A stretch of 11,845 nucleotides of DNA from Mycoplasmatota bacterium (lineage in GTDB: Bacteria; Bacillota_I; Bacilli_A; RF39; UBA660). The stretch spans positions 1 through 11,845 of the forward strand of contig JAAZDL010000062.1 of the NCBI GenBank assembly GCA_012512795.1, in the 5' to 3' direction. Position numbers and translations under genes: made by a program. A model generated the notes under the pieces. That model saw only the letters and a program-made list of their open reading frames with translations. It was not told the origin of the DNA and searched no databases. Shown here in pieces: positions 6,189 through 11,845 of this stretch (its first letter is position 1; the number at the start of each line of letters is the position of its first letter).

Positions 6189-9008
6189 TTATGAATTAAC
6201 AACGATAGTTTGTGTAAAGCTTCTTGTTACAGGTGTTCCTAAGTAACTAAACGATACATTATAAACAATATTATATGTTCCTGTAGACTCAGTTATTTGA
6301 GAAGGAGTAAGATTAGTAGAACCACCTACTTTTTTAATTGAAGCTGTAACAACCTCTAAATTAGATACTGAAGATTTAATTTCAATAGAATTATAAGTGA
6401 TTGAAGATACTGCACTTGTATTTAATTCAGTATATGAATCTCCAACATGTAAACTTCCAGTTAGTCCAATCATACTTACTGAAAAGTTTCCTTCTGAAGC
6501 TGTTTGAAATACTACTTTAGTTCCAGGTGATGCATTTTTAGTAAATAAAGAATAAGAACTTTTTACTATAACACCATCATATATTCCTGTGTAATTGTTT
6601 AAATCAATAGTGTATGAAGTTTGATCGGTCCAACCAACATATTTTGATGATGTACCAGAAGTTAAATATATTGAAAATCCAAAATTACCTATACTTTTTT
6701 TATTATATGCTAGTCTTTCTTTTAAAAATTTATCAGCCCATTCTTCAAATGAGTTTTTAAAATAACTAGTTAAATATTCAGAATCAATAGCAGAAGGTGT
6801 TCCAGGAGAATTCCAAGATAATGACAATGACTTTCCATTTAAAGAGTATGTAAGACTTGTTGGATCACTTAAAGTTGAAAATCTTGTTGAAGTCTCACTT
6901 GGTTCAGTACCACTTATAAATAAGAAAGTTCCTTTTAAAGAATCAGGTGTATTAGCACTTGGCTTTTGTGGTGGGTTTGTCTCTAATTCAACAGATGCAC
7001 TTACAACGCCTCCAGGGTTTTTAAATTTAGAATTCTTTTCAAATATTTTATTTACAAGAGCCGCTTGCATATTTGTTCTTGCAGCACTTGCTTGACTCAT
7101 AATTAAATACCATTTGTTTTTTGCATGTTCTTCATCAAGTGAATCATATCCATACCATATAGCTAAGGCATAGTCAGGTGAATAACTAACAACCCATGAA
7201 TCAGGAATTACTGAACTTGTTAATTTATATTTTTTCAATAAAGTTTGATCATAAGAAGATGTACCTGTTTTAGTAGCAATTTGAGTTCCTGAAACTTTTA
7301 CTTTATATGATGTAACACCTTGTAAAACAGAAGATAAAATATAAGCTGTTTGAGCTTTCATAACTCTTGTTCTAGACACATCTTGTACAAATTCTTCTGC
7401 ACTATCACGATAAACTAGTTTCGTAAAAGAATATGGAGAAGTATAATATCCTCCTGATCCAAATGCAGCATATGCAGCAGCAAGTTGAACAGGGTTTAAT
7501 CCGTTAAAAGCTCCAATTGAATATGCTTGTGAAAGAACACTAGTTCCATCTTCAGGTTGTATTCCAAGAGAAGTGATAAATGAAAGTTTTTGTTCATTAT
7601 TAGTTAACTTAAATGCTTGTAATGCACAAGTATTCATTGATTTAACTAAACAAGTTCTCATAGTTTGAATTCCCGAATAACTAAAGTTGTAATTGTTCAT
7701 ATACCCACCGGCATATTTTGTTTTTTCATCTGCAAAAGGCCCATAAGAACTAAGATTTTCATATTCTATAGCTGGCCCATAATCAATTATAGGCTTTATA
7801 GTTGAACCGGGATGTCTGTTTATTTGAGTTGCATAATTAAGTGTCATAGCATTGTTTTTATATCTACCAGCACCTACAGCCAAAATTGCACCAGTTTTAT
7901 TATCAATAAGACCAATACCAACTTCGACTTTTTTATCTTTAAATTTGTAAGTTTTATAAAAATTATTAATTACATTTTGTTTAGCAGGTACCATAGTTGA
8001 ATATATATCCATAGGTATATCATATGGATTATTTCCAGTTTTATCAATTACTTCTTGTACGACTGTATCAATAAATCCTTGGTATTCATTTGTTGATGTA
8101 GTCCCATCTTTAACTAACGTTTTAATATCTATTTTAACAGCAGCATCATATTCAGTTTCATTAATATATCCATGTCTTTTCATTAAATATAAGACAGTAT
8201 TTTTTCTGCTATTAGCATCCTCAGGATAAACATAAGGATTATAACCATTAGGTGATTGAAACATACCAGCAATCATAGCTGATTCAACTAGGTTTAAATC
8301 ACTAGCTTTTTTATTAAAATAATATTGAGCAGCTTGTTCAACTCCGTATATACTGCCTCCTAAACAAGGGGTATTAATATAAAACTCAATAATTTCTTCC
8401 TTAGTATAGTTTTTTTCTATTTTAAAAACTGCCATATAAATATCTGTGAATTTTCTTATAATTCCTTTAAATCCTTCTGAGTCTGTAGATGTAAATGCTA
8501 GTTTTGAAAGTTGCATTGTCAAAGTAGAAGCACCACCTGCATCTTGGCCTAAAACTTGGCCTATAGATGCTTTTACAAATCTAGCAACATCTAAACCATT
8601 ATGCTGAAAAAATCTTGAATCCTCAGTAGCAACTACAGCATCTACTAAAACTTGAGGAAGTTCATCATAAGTCAGTTTTTCTCTTTGTTCGACTCCTAAA
8701 GTAGCAATTAAATTAAGTTGAGAATCAAAAATTCTTGATGCTTCTTTTTCATAAAGTTTTTCTTTAGTAAACTCAGGTGCTGTTTTTACAATATAGTAAA
8801 AGAAACCAGCGACTCCACATAAACAAGCAATAGCAAAAATAACAACTAGATTTAAAAGCCAATACCAAAATCTAAACTTCTTAGTTTTCTTTTTTTCTTT
8901 GTTTACTATGTTTTTCTTTTTTATCTTTTTATTATTTCGCTTCATTTTGTAACTATCAATCCTTTCTCGATTCTCACGTTTTATTTTTTCAAAATTAATA
9001 CTTTTCAT
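6189..9008 (-). CDS. ponA: Class A penicillin-binding protein (PBP1a-like), with C-terminal beta-rich extension
   Basis: Bifunctional peptidoglycan synthase acting outside the membrane. In 939 residues: a lysine/arginine-rich cytoplasmic tail (1-46), one transmembrane helix (about 47-74), a GT51 transglycosylase with ATEDSRFFQHNG (Glu129), GGASTLTMQL (158-167) and YGVEQAAQYYF; then a transpeptidase with the SxxK motif STIK (Ser402, Lys405), SMN (457-459) and KTG (580-582). About 240 residues follow that are rich in Ser/Thr and look like beta domains: a fibronectin-III-like piece around 715-815 and an Ig-like piece around 860-939. The second transglycosylase motif, normally RKxxE, reads RKFTD with Asp189. 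AAGGAG lies six bases before the ATG, inside the last codons of recU, one base away. Likely co-transcribed with recU. Confidence 0.96.
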   Translation of the reverse strand: MKSINFEKIKRENRERIDSYKMKRNNKKIKKKNIVNKEKKKTKKFRFWYWLLNLVVIFAIACLCGVAGFFYYIVKTAPEFTKEKLYEKEASRIFDSQLNLIATLGVEQREKLTYDELPQVLVDAVVATEDSRFFQHNGLDVARFVKASIGQVLGQDAGGASTLTMQLSKLAFTSTDSEGFKGIIRKFTDIYMAVFKIEKNYTKEEIIEFYINTPCLGGSIYGVEQAAQYYFNKKASDLNLVESAMIAGMFQSPNGYNPYVYPEDANSRKNTVLYLMKRHGYINETEYDAAVKIDIKTLVKDGTTSTNEYQGFIDTVVQEVIDKTGNNPYDIPMDIYSTMVPAKQNVINNFYKTYKFKDKKVEVGIGLIDNKTGAILAVGAGRYKNNAMTLNYATQINRHPGSTIKPIIDYGPAIEYENLSSYGPFADEKTKYAGGYMNNYNFSYSGIQTMRTCLVKSMNTCALQAFKLTNNEQKLSFITSLGIQPEDGTSVLSQAYSIGAFNGLNPVQLAAAYAAFGSGGYYTSPYSFTKLVYRDSAEEFVQDVSRTRVMKAQTAYILSSVLQGVTSYKVKVSGTQIATKTGTSSYDQTLLKKYKLTSSVIPDSWVVSYSPDYALAIWYGYDSLDEEHAKNKWYLIMSQASAARTNMQAALVNKIFEKNSKFKNPGGVVSASVELETNPPQKPSANTPDSLKGTFLFISGTEPSETSTRFSTLSDPTSLTYSLNGKSLSLSWNSPGTPSAIDSEYLTSYFKNSFEEWADKFLKERLAYNKKSIGNFGFSIYLTSGTSSKYVGWTDQTSYTIDLNNYTGIYDGVIVKSSYSLFTKNASPGTKVVFQTASEGNFSVSMIGLTGSLHVGDSYTELNTSAVSSITYNSIEIKSSVSNLEVVTASIKKVGGSTNLTPSQITESTGTYNIVYNVSFSYLGTPVTRSFTQTIVVNS

Positions 9009-9009
9009 A

Positions 9010-9537
9010 TTACTCCTTAAAATATGCTTTGTCTACAGCATCAAGATATTTAAGACGAGGTAAATAGCTTTCTTCAATCTTATATCCTATTTCTTGTAAT
9101 TTTTTATATTCTATAGATTTTCTTTCGTCTTTTTCAATGATATTTATAAGATCCTCTCCTTTTAATAGATAGAACTGATTATTCATCATTATTATTAGAA
9201 AAATAATTCCTTTTTGTTTTATAATATTTATTATATGTTGTATTTGATGACTTTTTATATTTGATAAAGGAAAAGAAGTTTTTGATTGACATTCTTTAGC
9301 ATCAAATTCAATGTATCTTTCTTTATATATTCCGTTATAATCTAGTGTTGAAACATTAGAGTATACAGCTTTGTCTATTAAATGAGATTTATTATTTGGA
9401 TAACATACATTAAGCACTTTTATTGGAGTAGGTTTTTTATATATTATACATTTTTCTTTACTATTATAATATGTATTAGTATCATTTAATATATTTTCAA
9501 GAAACATACCTCTGTTTTTATATGAAGTTATATTCAT
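9010..9537 (-). CDS. recU: Holliday junction resolvase RecU
   Basis: Bacillota Holliday-junction endonuclease used in recombination repair and chromosome segregation. The 175-residue protein follows the family closely: NRGMFLE (8-14), YKKPTPIKVLNV (33-44), STLDYNGIYKERYIEFDAKE (63-82), KTSFPLSNIKSHQIQHI (86-102) and the C-terminal LPRLKYLD. The B. subtilis protein has roughly 27 extra N-terminal residues; here the protein begins just before NRGM. Asp66 and Lys81 of the active site are kept, but the position usually Glu in FEAK is Asp79. The start has GGTGAT three bases upstream, matching the downstream part of the anti-Shine-Dalgarno. The order recU-ponA, converging on dnaD-nth, matches B. 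subtilis. Confidence 0.95.
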   Translation of the reverse strand: MNITSYKNRGMFLENILNDTNTYYNSKEKCIIYKKPTPIKVLNVCYPNNKSHLIDKAVYSNVSTLDYNGIYKERYIEFDAKECQSKTSFPLSNIKSHQIQHIINIIKQKGIIFLIIMMNNQFYLLKGEDLINIIEKDERKSIEYKKLQEIGYKIEESYLPRLKYLDAVDKAYFKE

Positions 9538-9552
9538 AAAATCACCACTACC

Positions 9553-9581
9553 ATTATACTATAAATTTATGTTTTTTTAAA
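9553..9581 (-). promoter_or_regulatory. Promoter of recU-ponA
   Basis: On the minus strand, TATAAT (9558-9553) lies 17 bases downstream of TTTAAA (9581-9576), a 4-of-6 match to the -35 consensus. Transcription would begin near 9546, giving a leader of about nine bases that opens with the GGTGAT ribosome site. The two genes have no other visible promoter between them. Confidence 0.6.
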
Positions 9582-9619
9582 CTAATATAAATAAATATTA
9601 ATGTAAATAAAATATATTA

Positions 9620-9649
9620 GACTTAATTTGTTTATAAAACAATTAAATC
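9620..9649. repeat. Imperfect palindrome between divergent recU and surface-protein promoters
   Basis: TGTTT (9629-9633) and AAACA (9637-9641) form the centre; pairing extends outwards through TTAA/TTAA and a terminal GA/TC with one bulge and one mismatch. It lies just upstream of the -35 box at 9653 and has no T tract, so it is not a terminator. A regulator-binding site is possible; AT-rich chance pairing is the alternative. Confidence 0.4.
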
Positions 9650-9652
9650 TTA

Positions 9653-9680
9653 TTGATATTGAAAAATAATATGATAAAAT
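9653..9680 (+). promoter_or_regulatory. Promoter of the cysteine-rich secreted protein gene
   Basis: TTGATA (9653-9658) and TAAAAT (9675-9680) are 16 bases apart, with TGA directly before the -10 (extended -10). The string TGATAAAAT recurs exactly at 11818-11826, and a near copy, TGATATAAT, is at 11307-11315, so the genes of this cluster share a promoter type. Confidence 0.7.
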
Positions 9681-9712
9681 AGAGGTAGAATATAGAAAGA
9701 AGTGAAATAATA

Positions 9713-11266
9713 ATGAGAAAATTGTTTTATATTTTAATATCTTTTGCTTTTTGCTTTACGTTTATTAATAATATTTATGCCTCACCAGAAGAATATGAAA
9801 AAGCTAAGAGAGAAACCGAAGAGTTTTGTGATGAAAATGCAAGTAAGCCTGGTTGTTTTTATGATGATAACAATATAATGTATACACAAAGTGGGTCAGT
9901 TAGCAATGAAAATTTTTATGCAAAATTAACAGTAGCTTCAGCTACCCCACTACTAAGAGGATATCAAGCTGTTGCTTCTAATGGTAAAATTGTTTTTGCT
10001 GGATGTTATAGATTTGAATTTAATTCTCCAAATGCTTATTATTTTGATAATGGTACTTATTTTGTTTTCAAAATTATAGAAGCTAATAGCAATAATAACT
10101 GCGAAATAGTAGCAACTGATATAGTGCCTGCTAAAGGAATTGTTTCTAGGGGTTATGGATTGTTTGACATTCCTGTAACATTGTCTCCCTATGATGGCAG
10201 AAACGGAATTGGGTCTGACTCCATGACTTTTAAATGGACTGCTACTAACGGTGGAGAGTGTCCATTAATGTTTGGCTATACGGCTAATAGCAGATGGTAC
10301 ACATCTTCTGCAAATAGATATTTGTTTTCTGATAGTAAAGATGATTTTACTATAGGTAGTGTTTCATTTTGGGGAAGAGAGACATATAATCAAGTCCCAG
10401 GATGTACAGTTCAAGATGAGACTGGATATAAAGAAGCCAAAGAATGTTTCGATAATGCAATTGTGAAAATTAATAATTATACATGTCCTAGTGATATGAG
10501 TAACATTGTTACGATGACAGATGCGTTAGCTGGTTATCAAGAAACATGTAAAAATAAATTCAAATTATTATATTCAAAAGGTTTACTTGAATCACAAGCT
10601 GAAGAATTCTCAAATAAAATGAAAACCGCAACAACTGACAAAATAAATTCATGCTACTATTCTAAATGTAATATTTCTCAAACATCACAAAATAAAATAG
10701 ATGTTGCAGTAGCTGGTACTGAATGTGCAAATGGTTGTACTACAAAAAGTGGAACTTGTATAGAATGTTTAAAAACAGCATATAATGTTGCTGGATTAAC
10801 TCAAACTCAAAAAAATTGTTTATTAAATAATGAAGAAGAAAAACAAGGAGTAATAGAAGAGGTTACTGATGATATTGATCAACAATTTCAAGATCAAGTT
10901 GAAAAGGATATAGAAGAGAACAAGGCAGTAAGAGCATATATAGAAGAACATAAATTTGATATAAGTATTCCTGATCCAGGTTTCGGTGAGTCTAGAACAA
11001 CATGTGAAAATTTACTTGGTCGTAATTTAACAAAAGTAGTTAAATCTATAACTCTTATATTAAGAATCGCTGGAGCTATTATAGCTACAGTTAATGGCAT
11101 GATTGCATTAATACCAGCAGTAGTATCAAAAGATCAAGATGCACTTAAAAAAGCTACTAAAAAATGTGTTAATATGGGAATAGTATTAGTACTTATATTA
11201 TTATTACCATCATTATTAGTATTAATAGGAAATTTATTTAGTTATGATATATCTTGTATTGTTTAA
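9713..11266 (+). CDS. Exported cysteine-rich protein with C-terminal pilin-like two-helix module
   Basis: Unrecognised family. The 517-residue protein starts with a signal peptide (hydrophobic 5-20, likely cleaved after NIYA at residue 23). The ectodomain (about 24-418) holds 16 cysteines, an even number. Its first half looks beta-rich; the second half is helical and includes a cysteine cluster, CANGCTTKSGTCIEC, then an acidic probable coiled segment (about 370-415). The last 99 residues (419-517) are the module shared with the next gene: GFGES, Cys431, a hydrophobic helix (about 442-471), the basic loop KKATKK with Cys485, a second helix (486-510) and the ending DISCIV with Cys515. The topology recalls VirB2/TrbC-like subunits, but that is inference. 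The ribosome site is weak (AGAAGTGA). The gene has its own promoter and terminator. Confidence 0.85.
   Translation: MRKLFYILISFAFCFTFINNIYASPEEYEKAKRETEEFCDENASKPGCFYDDNNIMYTQSGSVSNENFYAKLTVASATPLLRGYQAVASNGKIVFAGCYRFEFNSPNAYYFDNGTYFVFKIIEANSNNNCEIVATDIVPAKGIVSRGYGLFDIPVTLSPYDGRNGIGSDSMTFKWTATNGGECPLMFGYTANSRWYTSSANRYLFSDSKDDFTIGSVSFWGRETYNQVPGCTVQDETGYKEAKECFDNAIVKINNYTCPSDMSNIVTMTDALAGYQETCKNKFKLLYSKGLLESQAEEFSNKMKTATTDKINSCYYSKCNISQTSQNKIDVAVAGTECANGCTTKSGTCIECLKTAYNVAGLTQTQKNCLLNNEEEKQGVIEEVTDDIDQQFQDQVEKDIEENKAVRAYIEEHKFDISIPDPGFGESRTTCENLLGRNLTKVVKSITLILRIAGAIIATVNGMIALIPAVVSKDQDALKKATKKCVNMGIVLVLILLLPSLLVLIGNLFSYDISCIV
10967..11263 (+). repeat. Copy 1 of the duplicated two-helix module (coding)
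   Basis: This encodes residues 419-517 of the first exported protein. It aligns without gaps with 11471-11767; I count 71 identical residues out of 99. The strongest block is KKATKK through VLIGNL, with 28 of 30 identical across positions 61-90 of the module, and the DNA there is also close to identical, which points to duplication. Confidence 0.9.
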
Positions 11267-11268
11267 TT

Positions 11269-11296
11269 AGAGTTTTATATAAACTCTTTTTTTTTT
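11269..11296 (+). terminator. Terminator after the cysteine-rich secreted protein gene
   Basis: AGAGTTT (11269-11275) pairs with AAACTCT (11281-11287) around a five-base loop and runs into ten Ts (11287-11296). The hairpin begins two bases after the stop codon. It is nearly the same as the terminator at 11782-11807. Confidence 0.9.
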
Positions 11297-11306
11297 GATA
11301 AATATA

Positions 11307-11315
11307 TGATATAAT
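11307..11315 (+). promoter_or_regulatory. Extended -10 promoter of the second exported-protein gene
   Basis: TGA followed by TATAAT is a full extended -10. No good -35 exists at the right distance: 16-18 bases upstream lies the T tract of the preceding terminator, so the promoter probably depends on the extended -10. The box begins 13 bases after the T tract ends, the same spacing as at 11821. Confidence 0.6.
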
Positions 11316-11341
11316 ATACTAACTTTATAAAAAAGGGGTTA

Positions 11342-11770
11342 GTGAAAAAAGTTATGAATAAAAAGATTATACTAATTATTTTAGCTTTATTTATAGGTGT
11401 TAGTAATGTCAAGGCATACTCAGCGCCTAATTTAAATATAATTCACACAAGTAATATTTTAACTTCAAGTTTTCCTGATTATGGTTTTGGTGAAAGTAAA
11501 ATGACATGTTCAGAGCTAGTTGGGGAAAATTTAGCAAAAGTTCTTAAGGCATTTACTTTAATATTAAAAATAGCTGGTGCTATTATAGCAATAGTTAGTG
11601 GTATGATGGCTTTTATACCTGCTATTGTTAGTAGTAATGCAGATGCATTTAAAAAAGCTACTAAAAAGTTTGTAAACATGTCTATAGTATTAGTACTTAT
11701 ATTGTTATTACCATCTTTATTAGTACTTATAGGAAACTTATTTAATTATGATTTAACATGCATATTTTAA
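11342..11770 (+). CDS. Small exported pilin-like two-helix protein, paralogue of the preceding protein's C-terminus
   Basis: Unrecognised family. This 142-residue protein is a signal peptide (likely cut after VKA at residue 25), an 18-residue linker, and the 99-residue module (44-142). The module has GFGES, Cys56, a first hydrophobic helix (about 67-96), a basic loop with KKATKK, a second helix (about 111-135) and a C-terminal DLTCIF with Cys140. With the signal peptide removed and the basic loop inside, both ends and both cysteines face outwards. This is the arrangement of VirB2/TrbC-type pilins; a membrane anchor or a hairpin peptide toxin are alternatives. I use the GTG at 11342 because GGGG (11335-11338) is just upstream; the ATG at 11354 has no such site and leaves the signal peptide intact, so it cannot be excluded. 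Confidence 0.85.
   Translation: MKKVMNKKIILIILALFIGVSNVKAYSAPNLNIIHTSNILTSSFPDYGFGESKMTCSELVGENLAKVLKAFTLILKIAGAIIAIVSGMMAFIPAIVSSNADAFKKATKKFVNMSIVLVLILLLPSLLVLIGNLFNYDLTCIF
11471..11767 (+). repeat. Copy 2 of the duplicated two-helix module (coding)
   Basis: This encodes residues 44-142 of the small exported protein and is the gap-free counterpart of 10967-11263. Both cysteines, the GAIIA helix core, the KKATKK loop and the LVLILLLPSLLVLIGNL second helix are kept. The extra loop cysteine of copy 1 is phenylalanine here. Confidence 0.9.
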
Positions 11771-11781
11771 ATTTAAAGTAT

Positions 11782-11807
11782 AAAGAGTTAAAAACTCTTT
11801 TTTTTTT
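11782..11807 (+). terminator. Terminator after the small exported-protein gene
   Basis: AAAGAGTT (11782-11789) pairs with AACTCTTT (11793-11800) over a three-base loop, leading into ten Ts (11798-11807). It shares the GAGTT/AACTC stem and the T-tract length with the terminator at 11269-11296. Confidence 0.9.
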
Positions 11808-11817
11808 AATAAATTTG

Positions 11818-11826
11818 TGATAAAAT
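11818..11826 (+). promoter_or_regulatory. Extended -10 promoter for a gene beyond the window
   Basis: TGA plus TAAAAT, 13 bases after the T tract, mirrors the unit at 11307-11315. Downstream, GGCTTTAAGAAAAA (11832-11845) resembles the leader of the previous gene (ACTTTATAAAAAGGGG), so a ribosome site and start codon are expected within a few tens of bases after the window ends. Confidence 0.55.
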
Positions 11827-11845
11827 AAATAGGCTTTAAGAAAAA

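Noticed and set aside
7812..8000. Plus-strand frame inside ponA
   Set aside because: It is antisense to the transpeptidase region of ponA, short, with no ribosome binding site.
10894..11679. Two minus-strand frames (10894-11100 and 11479-11679) with similar sequence
   Set aside because: They resemble each other only because they lie opposite the duplicated two-helix module; neither has start signals, so they are mirrored shadows and not an antisense gene pair.
9713..11770. Conjugation operon or prophage
   Set aside because: The two-helix module recalls VirB2-type pilins, but no ATPase, relaxase, integrase, capsid or lysis gene is present in the window, so calling a T4SS or phage would overstate the evidence.
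1..11845. CRISPR array, tRNA or rRNA genes, insertion sequences
   Set aside because: No regularly spaced repeats, cloverleaf-compatible segment with conserved TTCGA-type loop, rRNA core sequence or transposase frame was seen on either strand.

Overview
The window comes from a strongly AT-rich, low-GC Gram-positive bacterium (Bacillota, most likely class Bacilli). The grounds are the gene set and order: rplU-prp-rpmA with an extended L27, DnaD, RecU, and a dnaD-nth pair converging on a ponA-recU pair, which is the arrangement I recall from Bacillus subtilis (there with ypoC after nth). TGA is used as a stop (cca, nth) and tryptophan is TGG, so this is the standard bacterial code and not the Mycoplasma code. 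A class A penicillin-binding protein shows that the cell makes peptidoglycan. A reduced-genome gut Bacilli lineage is a guess from composition only.

Layout. 1-950 is the ribosomal block rplU-prp-rpmA, closed by a good terminator. The Prp protease and the N-terminally extended L27 that it should trim are both here. 1001-1315 encodes a small four-helix membrane protein of unknown role. 1326-3416 is topA with its own promoter. 3470-3854 is a monocistronic HU gene with an extended -10 promoter and a terminator. 3888-6186 is an operon cca-dnaD-nth whose genes overlap by 8 bases; its promoter places the transcript start at the first codon of cca, so the operon appears leaderless, and its genes lack good Shine-Dalgarno sites. 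A bidirectional terminator separates it from recU-ponA, transcribed leftwards from about 9546. The long catalytic ORFs are intact.

9590-11845 is the accessory part and the most interesting. Two adjacent genes on the + strand encode exported proteins ending in the same 99-residue module: a conserved cysteine, a hydrophobic helix, a basic loop, a second hydrophobic helix, and a final cysteine. The first protein (517 aa) carries this module behind a roughly 395-residue ectodomain with 16 cysteines. The second (142 aa) is little more than a signal peptide plus the module. The modules are about 72% identical by hand count and align without a gap. The topology resembles VirB2/TrbC-type and related Gram-positive pilin-like subunits, but no secretion ATPase or other conjugation gene is in the window, so function is unproven. 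Each gene ends with a matching GAGTT-type hairpin and a ten-T tract, followed 13 bases later by an extended -10 box. The second of these units is the last recognisable element before the window ends, so a third member probably begins just outside.

No tRNA, rRNA, CRISPR array, insertion sequence or integrase was recognised. No stretch longer than 300 bases lacks a gene; the largest gap is 9538-9712, which holds divergent promoters and an imperfect palindrome.
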